DNA of 64,000 bases from Warburgia ugandensis (taxonomy: Eukaryota; Streptophyta; Magnoliopsida; Canellales; Canellaceae): assembly GCA_035236585.1 (NCBI GenBank), contig CP141127.1, forward strand, positions 45,832,001 to 45,896,000. The letters are read 5' to 3'. This document shows positions 47,870 through 60,635 of the stretch, piece after piece; position 1 is the stretch's first letter, and the number at the start of each line of letters is the position of its first letter. The notes below the pieces were generated by a model. The model was not told the DNA's origin. It saw only the letters and a program-made list of their open reading frames with translations, and ran no database searches. A program made the translations under genes and the position numbers.

Positions 47870-48640
47870 ATGTTAAAAATTGCAAATGCAATGTGCAAGA
47901 TAAACCTCTAATGGATCAAAGTTTAACAATGGTGTAAGACCTACTGGAATTAAATCTTCAATCATGTTGCAAGAGTCACTAAGATTGAATCAGTGATAGT
48001 TGGCATTAAAAAAACATTTATCTAAACTTTGATGTTCCCAAATGATAATTGCAATACACCATTTCTACAATTTATTATTGTATTGGACATTGCCAAAAAT
48101 GGACGTCCAAGAATCACTGAGATTTGATGATTGGGTCTGATACAATCTAGGTATTTAGGACAATGAAAGCTATAGGAAAAGAAAACTAGTCCACATGTTC
48201 TAATAAATCCTCAAGCATACCATGTGAAATCTTAATTGATCTATTAGCTAACTACAATGTGGTATTAGTTGGTTTGAGTTCACCAAGCCCTAGTTGCTCA
48301 TAGATAGAGTATGGTAATAGATTAACATTAGCCCCTAAGTCAAGTAGTGCCCTATCTATGACATGGTCTATAATAATGCAAGAAATTGTAGGACATCTTG
48401 GATCTTTCAATTTTGGTGGGGTCATGTGTTGAATTAAAGAGCTCACTTAGTTGGTGAGGAAAGCCTTCTTTGCACACTAAGCTTTTGCTTTGTAGTGAAG
48501 AGCTCCTAAAGAAACTTGGCATAAGCAAGAATATCATTTATAGCATTAAGTAATGGAATATTTATTTGCACATGTTTAAATCTTCTATTATCTCATTGGA
48601 ATTTGTTCCTTTCTTAGCCTTGTTGAGTAGCTGAGGGAAT
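47870..48640 (-). pseudogene. Athila-like protease relic
   Basis: Minus strand 48446-48252 keeps an open stretch with PPKLKDPRCPTISCIIIDHV, then ALLDLGANVNLLPYSIYEQLG and LGELKPT. This is the Athila-type aspartic protease, in which the active site is usually DLGASVNLMPYS; here the serine is asparagine. Further along (48240 to about 47870) come broken words of the same region (LDVHFWQ for LGRPFLAT; VEDIKL.. ), then coding similarity stops. No product is expected. Confidence 0.75.
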
Positions 48641-50038
48641 GGGGATTTGGTCTCATAGGATGCCTCCACTATAGGCTTAGATAGAGTAGGAGATTTCTGT
48701 CTAGTCTCTTTCTCCTGTATTTTTGCCTTTTCATTCTCCTCTTCCTTTTCCTAAGTCTACCTACTTTGTTATCAACCTGATGGCCACTCCTAAGGGTTAT
48801 GATAGACTTGACTTGCTCATGGGGTTTATGTGAACTGGATCTTATTTCTAATTGACCCATAGGGCTAGGCATAAGCTGACTAGGAAACTTTCCTTTTTCC
48901 CTTTCACTTAAAGATGTCTTCAACTGAACCACTTGCCTCTCTAACCTAACTATATTTTGTTGACTCTCATTCATGATATATTGTATATTATCCTCCCTGG
49001 TAAGTATTCTTAAACCTTGACAAATTGGGATGCTAATCCAATCTTGGATTATAGGTCTCAGAATATGAGTTGTTGTTGCTAAGATTGCGACATGCATAAA
49101 GAGCATTCGCTTGTTCTAAAAGATATTCAAGGTATACTTTATTTGGTGGACAAGCTAAAGTTAAATGGGATGGACTAGAACAAGTAGCACATAGCTCTTG
49201 TGGAGGTTTATAGGATAAAGTAGCAGCCATGAAAGTTTCAAACATAGTTTAAATTTTATCCATTATTTCACCTAAAGGCTCAAGTTTTGCAACTACAGAG
49301 TCAAGCTTATAGAATAGATCTGTATGTACTCCTATCTTCTATAGACCCCCTTTCTTTGTAGGCTGGTTATTTCTTTCTCTTCTATTTGAATATTCCCATT
49401 GTTGGAAATTATTTGCCAATGTTTAAAAGAACTCCATGCCCTCTCTTTCATCTTTTAGCATGAGGGCGCCTCCATTTGTAGCATCTACCATTTGTCTATT
49501 CTAAGGTGTTAAAGCCTCATAGAAGTATTGAACCTACTACCATTTCTCAAATCCATGATGAGGTAATTTTTGCAGCAATTCATTCCACTGTTCCCAACAC
49601 TCATAATATTGTTCATTATTCCTTTGTTGGAAATTGATAATTTCTTGACGAAGGACATTTATTTTGTGAACGGAGAAGAATTTGTTCAAAAACTTCCTAA
49701 ACAATTGGTCACATGTATTAATGGAACCTACCTCCAAGGAATTGATCCATGACTTGGCTTTATCCTTGAGTGAGAACGGGAATAACATAAGCCTAATAGA
49801 ATCATAATAAAAGTTTTAGAACCTACATGTGGCACAAATATCAAGGAACTCCTAGATATGTAGGTGAGGGTCTTGTCTCAGCCATAAAAATTGGAGAGTA
49901 CTTGGACTACCCCTAACTTTAACTTGAAGTGGTCCCCATTTGTTGGATGTAGAGCCATGCATGATGGGGTGTTGAGTTTTAGTGGCACATAAAAATATTT
50001 AATAGATTTGCACTATACTTATACTGGTGGTTCAGCCA
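48641..50038 (-). pseudogene. gag: Athila-like gag relic
   Basis: The minus-strand start is probably the ATG at 50036-50038 (MAEPPV). After an early broken part (GDHFKLKLGVVQVL; FKL matches the usual NNFELKP), a long open stretch at 49788-49537 carries the gag core: FPFSLKDKAKSWINSL, FLNKFFSVHK, RQEIINFQQ and HHGFEKW. At 49245-49033 a zinc-knuckle-like CATCSSPSHLTLACP follows, as in Athila gag (C.ICGG.H....CP). The C-terminal part (49106-48669) is glutamine/lysine-rich. Frameshifts and stops separate the segments. Confidence 0.8.
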
Positions 50039-50085
50039 TGGGGATAGGAACTTGGTTTCTTACCCCATGTTAAAACGGGCTGAAA
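50039..50085 (-). mobile_element. Leader stub of the Athila-like element
   Basis: Bases just 5' of gag on the minus strand, cut off by the B-like fragment. Primer site and 5' LTR are absent. Confidence 0.45.
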
Positions 50086-50988
50086 GCTTTAAACTCAATT
50101 CTGATCTCAATTGAAATCAAAATTGAGATAAGAAAATTTTAATGGATTCCTTGTGATAATTAGAATGTACTAAACCAATAAAATTTTAATTTTAATTCAT
50201 TAAATTTTCTGTAATTAAGTGGATAAGTATACTAACACCCTTGATCTACAAGATCTAAGATGATCAGATCAATCAAAACTGATTGGATGATGATAAAATA
50301 ATGTAATAAGATAAATAAGTGGGTTATATGTAATTGAATAGGCATATCCTGATAGATCTATCCTTAAAAGTCATGAAATCTATAAAAATCAAGGGATGAG
50401 ATACATCAAGATCTATGCTCTTAAATGGGATAAAGTAACTTAAGATCTGCTTTATCGGGTGGATCAAGGAAGACCAAATCAAGGGATGAGATACATCAAT
50501 GATTTAACAATGAAATTATATCAATAATAAATGTTGGATCTAAAATAAAATGAAGGATCAAGATCTAAACCCTAAAAAGAGGAAAAATGAACAAGGATCA
50601 ATTAAGATCGTTGGATCATGATAAGTGTTTATAGCTTGTTAGATTTGCATTAATTTTCCTTGCTTAGTAGATTTAATTATAGAATTATTTGTTTAATTAT
50701 TTATTTATGCTTTATGTTTATGCTTTAACGCTTAAGTAATGGAAATTTCATTGAAATTGTAATTAAATAAAATTAGAATGGAAGGACATTTATATGGAAT
50801 GTATAACAAGGACTTAATGATAGTAAGGACCATAGTTAGTAGGATAATATAAGGAATAAATTCCTTGGTCCAAATTAGGAGCATAATAAAACTCCATGAA
50901 TGACATTTTAGTTCATGGATTTAATTAAAATCAATTAGAAAGAGTACTTAGGATTAAATGCTCATATGAACCTTATGAAAGGTTGAGC
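50086..50988 (+). mobile_element. Family B-related LTR fragment
   Basis: From CAAAATTGAGATAAG it follows the middle of the B LTR (compare 41760-42960): GATCTAAGATGATCAGATC words, ATAGTTAGTAGGATAATATA, and CTTATGAAAGGTTGAGCTA at the end. It is more diverged than other B copies and lacks both LTR ends. Confidence 0.72.
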
Positions 50989-51957
50989 TAGCTAGGTAGG
51001 TGCTCTATCGCTACTAAATTCTTTTAAAAGAACTATTATTGTTTTGAGAATACATGTTTTAAGTATATGACTTAATTCAGCATACATGTGATAAATGTTT
51101 TATGCATAGACATGTTTTGTAAATAATTGCATATACGTTATGCATAGATATGTTTTGCAAACAATTGCATACATTGCATGATTTGTGAGCATTAAGTTCT
51201 TGCAAAATTTGCATGTCCTTGAGGGTTACCAAAAGATGCTGGAGTGCCGAGGGCCAAGCAGTTGTGAGGGACCCGAAGAAGACAGGTTTTGAAAAAAAGA
51301 GAGGTTTTCACTTGTTTGATCTGATTATGATTTGGGCTGATAAGCTCGTGGGCGCTATGCCGAGACGTTTGGGTTGGCCTCCAACCTCTACCACTATTAG
51401 GTGGATGGGTAACACACCCAAAAAGGGCATGTCCTTACTTCGACTGCATGTGGTACAGGGGGCTACCACTGGTGTCACGACACTGGGTCGATGTGTCATA
51501 TGCCCCGTGGAGGCTATGACACTGTGTCCTCAGGTACCCGGGGATCACACAGCGGCGAGGTCGTGAGCATAGTTGGACCCTATGGTTTTGTGGACTTATT
51601 TGCATTGCATATGGCATGATATGAGGTTGGTCGACCATACCATACTAGAGATCCATGAGTTGGATTCAATGAAGCATCTTATGCATATCATAATGTTATG
51701 ATATATATGTATATGATACTTTCGATTTTGGATTATGTGATCCTTTAAATCATTAGTATTTCAATTTGACAACGAATTTTTATATCGATATTGAACTTGA
51801 GTATTCAGACATGCACATGTTTTGAAAGAGCATATGATTTTAAAACATCTTATGCATTATAAAACTAGTAGTGATAGGCTCCTACTTAGTATAGTATATA
51901 CTCACCCTATCCTTAACATTTTTCAGGATAGTTCCACTCACAAATAGACGACGCCTC
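50989..51957 (+). mobile_element. Family A2 LTR fragment
   Basis: From CTAGGTAGGTGCTCTATCGC it follows the A2 solo LTR from about 32175 to 33150, including the conserved module (51215-51590), inverted repeat 51888-51902 and TTTTTCAG ending 51926. It stops at GACGCCTCATAG, about 350 bases before the LTR end. It is joined at AGCTAGCT to a B fragment, which no single insertion explains. Confidence 0.82.
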
Positions 51958-53215
51958 ATAGTACTTTCAATCCTTATATTCTTAGGGCATTTTTCATTTA
52001 ACAATTTTTTAATGTAACTTTCCTACCTTTGTTTGATCTCATCATCTTTGACTAGTACCCTTTGATCATCACTTCTAATGCACCTAATGTGGTCTATCTT
52101 TACCCTTTTGTTCTCTTATTTTTGCTAGTTTAAACATATCTTTCTCACCTTCTCTTGATCCTAATATGTTGTAGGGATCATCATATACCTTGAGTTTAGC
52201 CTCACTTACTATTCTTTTAGCAATCCTTTTAGTATTCTTATACTCTTCATAGTTTTCATTATTTACAGTCTTCTATCATGCTTTAAAACACACCCATTTT
52301 TCTTTAATAACTTTTTACATTGTTTCACTCCACCATGAAGTTTCCTTTACTAATTGCCTTTTACCTTTAAATACTCCTTCTACCATCAACTTATTCGTGA
52401 GTGAAGTTATTTTCTCCCCTTTTAAGTTCCACCACTTAGTTTTGGATACCTATTAAGTTAATTTATTTCTTCCATCTTTTATTTTAGATATACATAACCA
52501 TTAACCTATATTGTGAGGTAAAACTCTCATTGGTATCACCTCAAATCCTTACACATTGATCTTTTCGTATTCCCAAGTAAAAAAAGAAGAAGAAGTCTAT
52601 TTGGCTTTTATGGAGTCCATATTTAAATGTTATTAAGTTTTCATTCCTCTTCTTAAAGAATGTGTTTCCTAGGGCTAGGTTATATGCCAAAGAAAATTAT
52701 GGATAGCTTTCCCCACCTAATTTCATTCTCTAATACCATACCCTCTGTGTAGCCTATCATATTCTTCCTTTTCTTTTTCTACATGGTCATTGAAGTCTGC
52801 TCCTATAAATATCTCCTCGTGTTAGAATTTCTTGCATGAATCCCTACATATCTTCCCAAAATTGTCTGTTGATTATATCTTCTAACCCTACTTGTAGTGC
52901 GTATGAACTTATATCATTTATGATCTTCTCTCCTAGAAAAAGTTTTATTATTGTAATTCCATCACTAGTTCTTTTAATGTCTACAACTTTGTCCTTTAAT
53001 TCTTCATCCACCACTATCCCTACGCCATTTTGTTATTATCTTTCCGACATACCAGAGGTTATACCCATTAGTTTTATCCCCTTTCCACTTGGTTTTATGG
53101 ATATAGCAATGTTGGCTCTCCTACATTTCGTCGTATATACTAACTACAAACTCTTTCATGTAAATGTCCCTATATTCCATATGGTGATATGAATCTTATG
53201 CCCTTGAGCTAGCCT
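51958..53215 (-). pseudogene. RTE-type LINE relic (endonuclease and linker)
   Basis: The minus strand starts near 53195 with ITIWNIGTFT, the counterpart of the endonuclease opening VGTWNVGSLTGK of plant RTE elements, followed by RRANIAI near 53125, VGIVVDEELKDKVVDIKR near 53020-52970 and later ETSWWSE-like words near 52340 and LGSREGEKDMFKLAKI near 52190-52130. The end has VLVKDDEIK near 52060. This is the apurinic endonuclease and the segment before RT; RT itself is absent, as expected of a truncated copy. Stops and frameshifts make it inactive. The plus-strand open frame 52836-53192 is its shadow. Confidence 0.78.
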
Positions 53216-53270
53216 ATTTATCCACGCACTTCTTGACCCCCATGACATGGACCCAAGACTACTTTCCTTT

Positions 53271-53460
53271 GCACCTAGGTTCTGATGCTGCGTGTCGCTT
53301 CCAAGGGGAAGCTCTAATAGCCCTTGCTCATTTTTCACTACACTTAGGATCCAATGTAGAGTGTCACTTTCAAGGGAACGCCTTAGCAACCCTTGCCTAT
53401 TTTCACTGCATCCAGGATTCGATGCAGTGCTTCACTTACATGGGATGCCCCAGGTTGAGG
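53271..53460 (-). repeat. Tandem repeat of about 68-69 bases, 2.7 copies
   Basis: Units start at 53271 (GCACCTAGG), 53340 (ACACTTAGG) and 53408 (GCATCCAGG), each with a TTCAAGGGAA-like middle and a CCCTTGC..TTTTCACT end. It lies just upstream of the RTE endonuclease on the minus strand, where a LINE 5' region would be. Open frames across it arise because the repeat has no stop in two frames. Confidence 0.75.
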
Positions 53461-53813
53461 GACTGTTAGCGATCAATTCATGTCATGTTAGGGTATCCAT
53501 ACGTGAAGAAGTTGAAGCTAGTTTTCATTATTTTATATTCTTACTTAAAAACTAATATATATATATATATATGCATATTCATTTATAAGTAAGAAGAGAA
53601 AATAATGAAATAATCTTCAACTTCTTCAAAAATGTTTTACTTGTTGGTTGACACCTGAATAAAACCCATCTCCTTTTTTATTTGGGCTTGAGATAAGGAT
53701 CGGTAGAGTTTAAAATTTTGAGAAAATATGCATACATGTAATATGAACAATTATGAAAAATCTCATATAATATAAATATAATTTACAAAAAATAGAATAT
53801 ATTTTTGTTTCTA

Positions 53814-53815
<2 letters not shown>
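53461..53815. other. AT-rich spacer with an (AT)n run
   Basis: Contains (AT)9 at 53555-53572. No gene seen. The left part may be the LINE 5' end. Confidence 0.6.

Positions 53816-53857
<42 letters not shown>
53816..53857 (+). repeat. (CT)n microsatellite
   Basis: About 21 uninterrupted CT units. Confidence 0.97.
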
Positions 53858-53859
<2 letters not shown>

Positions 53860-55673
53860 AATTCACCTTTTCTTTTTCATTCTTATATTATATTAAGGAA
53901 GGAGGGTAATTAGGAATGTAAGGATGTGTTGGGGATGTTTTATGTAAAGAAGGAAAGGCACGAGTTAGGTGTTACATAGAGGAAATCCTCAGTGGAGGAG
54001 GTTGAGGTGCATGGTTGAATTGAAAGTAAATGCGGTAATGATGTAGCCCATGACCATAGGTGTGTAATTAGACTAAAGTAAAAGACCTAAGTTACTAATT
54101 AGATTGAAGAATAATTGTGTGCATTGACTCAGATGCAGAAGGCTATATGGCAAAAATAGATTAGGAATTACATAATAAAAAGAGGGGAATTAATATGGGA
54201 ATGCAATAGATTAGGAATTACATAATCAAGAGAGAGGAAGAGTTGGAATGATGCTAAAGGATGGAGACTCACCTATAGATAAGAGAATGAATGTTAAGTA
54301 GGTGCTTGCATGAGTAATGCATTGAGGAGGTATTGCCTAACTAGTGGAATGGTAAATTCTATTAGGATACTAAGTAAGAAATGAAACACATGTCAAGTGA
54401 GTGTACTAACATGATGAGCTAGTAAAATAACTTAGAGGAGAATATATATCCTAAGTGGGTGTGTTGATACACACTAAGTGGGTGTGTTAATGTATTCTAA
54501 GTGGGTGTACTAACATATAGAATCAATATAATATCCATAAAGAAAGATACTTTAGTCTAAGTATTTGGAAATACCTAGGTGGCTAATGGGTAGAAGTGGA
54601 ATTACAACTTTAGCATAGGACAACAATTTTGGATTTAACACCATACCAAGTTTGCCTTTTTCTTACCTTATTAAGTAGTTAATTTGTCCACTTGAATACA
54701 TTTTGTGTAGCTACTACTTTGATAGCTTTTAGTTTTTTCTATCTTGGTGGAGAAGCCTCTCTCTTCCTCTCTCTAGCTATTGGTTTGGTGATCTCAATAC
54801 TTATTGACGTTATTGATTTTGCATTTGTTCTTCCACTATGCTACTAATTTTGCTTCATTCTAGACCTCAAGTTATTGATTTCCTCATCCTACATTACTAA
54901 TTTAGCATTCTTTCTAAGTTTTACTTGTTGGTTTTGGTTTCTTTCTTCAATCATCTACTCATTTAGCAATGTTTTCTATACTTACAAACGTTCCATCTTT
55001 CCTTTAGTTACAGTGAATGGTTACATTTATTCCTTTCTCTACTCATTTGATTTAGTTTAGTTCTCATTCATAGTTATAGATTTAGTTTGTAGTTGTCAAC
55101 ATACACATAATTATTACATTTAACATCACTATGAGTAGCATTTTAACTTTCAAATGACTTAATTTATCATTAATTATGGTTCATGTTACATTTTATAAAA
55201 TAAATGTTCAATGGAGTTACTCATGTTTTTTTAACAACTTGAGGTCGTAAAAGAGAACTAACCTACCATTTGAGCAATGTCATGAGCTCATTTGTTAAGA
55301 ATCAAGACATGAAGAAGTTTAGAATGCTATGAGTGTGCCCTTATCAAATTCAAAACATTCAAAAACCCCATGCACACAACCAAATCTATGCAAAAGAGGG
55401 TGTCATTATCAAAATACAAGGTGGCCAACTTCTCATGCATGCCATCCACCACTTGAGGAAGCTTCCTAAAGCAAAACAAGAGAAAAAGGGGCGCATGATG
55501 ATTATTTTCTTACACACTCTCTTGGACTAGAGAGGGACCCACCTAGCAATCCACATTTTGCTATAGGAAAGAGGCATGTTACACTATATAGGAAAAATGT
55601 TTTATATGAGAAAAATGATGAAAAAAATAAGGGGCAAAGGAAGGGAAGAAAGTGTGCTATTTGAAGTGGAATG
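53858..55673. other. Unclassified AT-rich region without genes
   Basis: No open frame over about 75 codons and no transposon domain recognised on either strand. It contains a 23-base tandem repeat (54451-54520). It is the left flank of the minus-strand B solo LTR and continues at 60636. It may be the oldest, non-transposon background in the window or an element decayed beyond recognition. Confidence 0.4.
54451..54520 (+). repeat. 23-base tandem repeat, three copies
   Basis: CTAAGTGGGTGTGTTGATACACA, then two variants starting at 54474 and 54497; a diverged single copy (CAAGTGAGTGTACTAACATG) lies at 54394. Confidence 0.85.
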
Positions 55674-56103
55674 TGTGACGACCCGGGTTTTTGTAACACA
55701 TTTTGTAATACATTATTCAAAGGCAAGGCCCTTAGTAGTAAAAAAAATTTGCAAAATAAAGTAGCAGAAATTCTTTTCTTTAGAAATTGTTTTGAAAAAC
55801 CTAAGTCATCACTTCATACATAACATAAGTAGAATTTTTATACAAGATAAAATTTCATTGAAGGAATATACTTTTATTAAATTCTAGAATCCATCTAGTG
55901 GTTCATAGTACAACCCGGGTATCATTACAATACTTGTCCAAATTACATAATCCAAATTTCAAAGCTCACCATACAATAAAAAACTCTCAATACAATACAA
56001 TGCTCTCAAACAAAACAAAATACATGTCTTCAAGGGGTATACCCTAATGATTATTCTTCCAAATCTTCTTCAATCTTGAGCTCCTAACTCTCTTTCTCTG
56101 TAT

Positions 56104-56138
56104 CTGAAATATTGTAAACATTTAGACATTTACAATAT
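56104..56138 (-). promoter_or_regulatory. Inverted repeat plus 3' splice-site-like motif (minus B LTR)
   Basis: Perfect 10-base arms ATATTGTAAA and TTTACAATAT around a 10-base loop. On the minus strand the repeat runs into ATTTCAG|ATACAGAG. This is the best-kept copy of the motif. Confidence 0.48.
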
Positions 56139-59100
56139 CTTAGCAAGCTATGCGTGGTAGGGGATTCAAGAAGCATAATAATTTGACAGTATAATTCTAA
56201 TACTTCATAATCCAATTATTCATAAACATACTCATGTATCAGTCTCTTTACTTGTCATATATGTACATCCTTATACATGCATACTGTAAATGGATAAATC
56301 AATCAAATTTATGAAAGTATTCAAATAACATTCCTAGCTAAGCTGAACAATTCTTTCCACTATGAGAAATTAGTATTTCAGCTAGTCCTATACTGAGAAT
56401 TTCCCTTCTTAGGAAATACTAGTAATTTACAATTACCTGGCATTTCATCATGCCAAAACATAAGGCATTTCACTATGCCTATCTCATATGCATCATAGTG
56501 CAAAATAATCGAAGGACTACCATGCTGTAGTCTGATCCGTACAAGCGCACTTGAATAACTGCCCTACTCACCACAGATACCACAGTGGAAAATATTGTGT
56601 CACTGCCCATATGGGGAGACAAGACTTTCCTAGTGGTGGCCTTCCCATAATTGCCCCACCTGACTTTTAGCCTCGCATAGGGCAAGGTATCATCATATCA
56701 ACCAATTTCGGGAAGCGGGTGGCCAAACCCTCATAACTACCCTAGCATAGCAACCACGGCATATGCCTGTTAAAAGCAAAACCACAAGCCTCGATGCTTG
56801 TATGTAAAATAGGTTTCATACGTATCAAACAATCTGTCTGTTTACTTAGGACTAAAATATCTTCTAGTTCCATACTCACTTAGAGCCTATTTCTCAATTC
56901 CAACTTGACCATTTCATATGTGTTAGGTTGGATCATAAGGGTTTCAGGAGATTTAATACAAGTATTAACATTATACTTGTCAACATTTCTAGACATAAGA
57001 TGATGTATTCAACATGTATATCCCATGTAAATGCATTCATAAAATCCTCCTACCTTCAAGCAGTGATTCATCTTTTCAGATCTTCCATGATACTGACTGA
57101 TGTATGTAATCTGTAAATCCATACATACTGTCAATATTTATACAATCTAAATAATCCTATAGTTTTTTATCATATCTATATTCTTTGTTTAATCTTGTCC
57201 TTTGATATAAAGGATTTAGATCTTTTGTCCTATCATGATCTATCTTCCTCAGATAGTGTCTATCCTATTAATCAATAGATCTAATGGTTACAATGATCTT
57301 CTAATCTTTCAGATCTAAATATTTTCTATTCTAAGTCTTTGTGTATTCCTTTCTTTGATCTTGGTCTTTCATAGATCCTTTGATCAACAATTTATAATTA
57401 TTGATAAAGATCAGGAGCTTAGATCTTCTATCATCTAGTTCTTCTTTGATCTAAGTTCAATTGTTTAATCATCCCTAAGGAGGATGATCTTGGTTCTCTT
57501 CCTTGAATCATATTTGACCAAGGCTTTGGATTCTCTATCTAAATTTTTCTACAACATACATACATGGATACATAATAAAATACAATATCAGGATTCTTAT
57601 TGTTCTTGATCATTCAAGATCCTATGGATCTTGTTCGATCATCCTTATCTTACTTACAATTTTTATTAGGGTTGGAGAATTTACTAACCTTTTATGCTCT
57701 TATTATTATTATTCAACCAGTTAATACTTTATTGGTTGAAGATAACTTATTTCATCATAAGTCTAGACTGCTCCTCTTATTTCCAATTGGCTAAGGCTTA
57801 CTAGCTGAATGGTTGAACACAAAGTGGTTACTTCAATCCTCATGTAAGGAGGCATTTAGACCTCACAAACATCAACCCAAGGTAAGGGAAGAGCAAGACT
57901 CTATTAGAGAACCCCCTTAACCACCATGTTCAGCATTCACTAGAGTGACCTTAGCTCAACCTTTCATAAGGTTCCTATGAGCATTTTAACCATAAGTGTT
58001 GTTTCTAATTGATTTTACTTAAATCCATGAACATTTAAAATGTCATTCACGGGGTTTATTATTCTCCTAGTTTGGGCCAAGGATTTGATAAACCTTATAT
58101 TGTCCTACTAACTATAGCCCTTACTAATATTAAGTCAAAGTCCTTCACTCATCTTAATCCATGAATCTCTATATTCCATTAGTTGACATTTTTTTGGTGA
58201 TTTATTCGCATTATATCTTAACAACTACTTAACAATTGAATCTACTAATAAAATTTGACAATAATTAAATCATAAATATTAAAGCATAAATCCAATATAA
58301 GTTTAACAACCATTCATACTAACATGCTTCCTATGAATGTAACTTAACCTAATGAAATAAAACTATACTTAAACTAGCATGATTCTAAGTTATGAAATGC
58401 ATGAAATTTTACTACTAATCTAATGGAATGATGCTGAAATCTCAAATTTAAACTAACATGTCCCTAAGATAATCTAACTTAATAATAAACTAATAACATT
58501 TAGAGCATAGCATGCTAACATTTAAGAATTATACTATCATGCTTCCTAATTTATAACAGAAATGACATTATTATTCTATTATCAAATAAAAGACAATTAA
58601 ACTAATTAGATTAAGATTATTAGAAACTTTTACTTATGATCCAAACATTAGATCTTAGATCTTTTCCTTTAGATCAAAGGTTTTAATTACATTTAGGGCT
58701 TTTATTCCATTAAGGTCCAAAGATCATATCCATTTGTTTTTGTCACATTTAATCCATGATCTTAATGGATTCCATCATAATTCCATTCATTCAATCCATT
58801 CTAAGGGTCTAATCATGCTTGATCTTATTGATCAAGTGAACCTCTTTATATTTTTAGGGTTTTTCTACTATAAAGGATAGATTCCTCATTTTATGTTAGA
58901 TCTGTCAAAATAAATCATGGATATTACTTAATTTTAACATTATATCATCATTGTAGTAGATCTCCAAGATCTTATCATCTCATATCTTGAAGATCATGTA
59001 AATTAGAAGCTAAATACCTAAAAATAGTAAGTTTCTTGAATAGTTTTATCAATTTTATGATTTCAGAAGAAAATAGACCTTACAAGCTTTCCACAGCTTC

Positions 59101-59262
59101 TTTCCAATCTTAATTTGGAGTTTAGATGACTCCACAATTGAAGACTAAAGTTCACAGTCATTCTGAGGGTCCAGTTTTGATCTGGGCCCAGCGGAACAAA
59201 CGGCTTGGATCAGTTGGGCAAAGCGGGCCCGGTCACGCAAAACTATCGTCGCACTCCTGTCA

Positions 59263-59292
59263 CCAGGATGCACAACATAAAGTGCTTCCTGG
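59263..59292 (-). repeat. Hairpin in GC island of minus B LTR
   Basis: CCAGGATGCAC (59263-59273), 8-base loop, GTGCTTCCTGG (59282-59292), 10 of 11 pairs. The CCAGGATGC arm is the same word as in the D hairpin. Confidence 0.5.
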
Positions 59293-60058
59293 GACCGATG
59301 CTATTGCGCGGTCAATCCATTGGGACGGCGTTGCACATGGAGCACGCGTGGAGACACTCCTATAGGGCTCATTTCCATGCAGCTTCCCGCGATCTGATCT
59401 TATTAGGTAGATTGGACAATCCTTTTAGACCGTCCAATTAATTCCTTTTCAAGAAAAGGCTCAAAACTTGATCAAATTTTATTAAAATTCTAGCCTAGGG
59501 GTTTTGGACCCTTGTGGATCGATTGGATGGCTTAGATTTTCCATCTGAGCCGCCCATCATCCAGAATTGAAGGGTTCTTATCCTTACTTGATTTTTATTA
59601 TTTTTAACTTAAAAATAATTTTAGAAAAATAAAAATTATATAAATTAACATGAAATAAGTGTAAAAAGAGTTTCCACCTACCTGGTTGGAGAAAAACGTA
59701 GGTTTCGTAGCCCAATTTAAAAGAATATCCACTTGATGATAAGATCGCCCATGAACCGCTTGTCTTATGCGTTCCCGTTGTTTGAACTGTTGGATCTTGA
59801 AATTTATTTTGTGATTTTGTTAATAAGGTATTTTAGGACAATCTGAATGGTGGGATTTGTGAGATTTGACTTGGAACAGAGTGCCTAATTGAATTTAGGC
59901 CTCTTGTTCCAATTTAGAGAGAGGAGGGAGAAAGTGAAAGAAGAGAGATTTTTTGGAGTTTTGGAAATTCGGGAATGAATCTAAATCTGGTTTTGTGGGG
60001 GAAGCAAGATAATTTTGTGGTAAATTTTATGAACATTTTTGGAGGATTTTTGGGGGTG

Positions 60059-60066
60059 CATTTATA
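60059..60066 (-). promoter_or_regulatory. TATA box, minus B LTR
   Basis: Minus-strand TATAAATG, as in the plus-strand solo copy. Confidence 0.68.
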
Positions 60067-60635
60067 GATGTTTTTGAATTTTTCATAATTGCTTGTAATA
60101 ATTATGTTTTAATTCTTTTGAATATTAAATTAACATTGGATCCTCCACTACCACCTCCTTCTCCACTATGAGATGGTAGTGGTTTGACCACTCATTACAT
60201 GCTTTCTAGCTGTTGGATTCATTTGTGGGCCCCACAGAGGTGTGAAAAGACCATTTTGCCCTTTTATGGAGAAAAATTCATTTTATTCCCCCAAACATGG
60301 AATCAACTATACTTAGTGGTGTTGGAATTGTATTTCTGAGTACATTCTAAATATTGAAGTCTTAGATCTTGGTTATGGGTAAAATTACCATTTTACCCTT
60401 TTATTCATAAAAATGGAGAAAATTAGGGATTTTTCATTTTAACTTGGAATTGAATTATGTAGTGTCATTTCGTTCAGTTTTTTAAGCACATTCATAATTT
60501 CTAAGTTTTAAATCATGGTTTAATCTCTAAAAAAAAGAGAGAATTTTCAATAACCTAATGTTCCAGCCTAGAATTTCTAAAAACTCAAACTTTATTGATT
60601 TTCTCAATCAATTTACAAAAATTGGGGTTATTACA

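Larger units (their letters stand above)
55674..60635 (-). mobile_element. Family B solo LTR, minus strand, with target-site duplication
   Basis: Reads TGTAATAACCCC from 60635 down to GGGTCGTCACA at 55674, 4962 bases with intact TG...CA ends. Flanks GAATG (55669-55673) and GAATA (60636-60640) match at four of five bases. Minus-strand landmarks: TATA 60066-60059, donor CAG|GTAGGT (GT at 59681-59680), GC island about 59400-59150 with a hairpin at 59263-59292, B module about 56740-56555, a long inverted repeat (56109-56138) with TTTCAG ending 56104, and AATAAA 55878-55873. No primer site or polypurine tract. Confidence 0.93.

Noticed and set aside
52836..53192. Plus-strand frame of 118 codons
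   Set aside because: Antisense shadow of the RTE endonuclease relic, which matches on the minus strand.
53221..53460. CRISPR-like array of spaced repeats
   Set aside because: Only about three diverged units with no unique spacers, in a eukaryotic LINE context.
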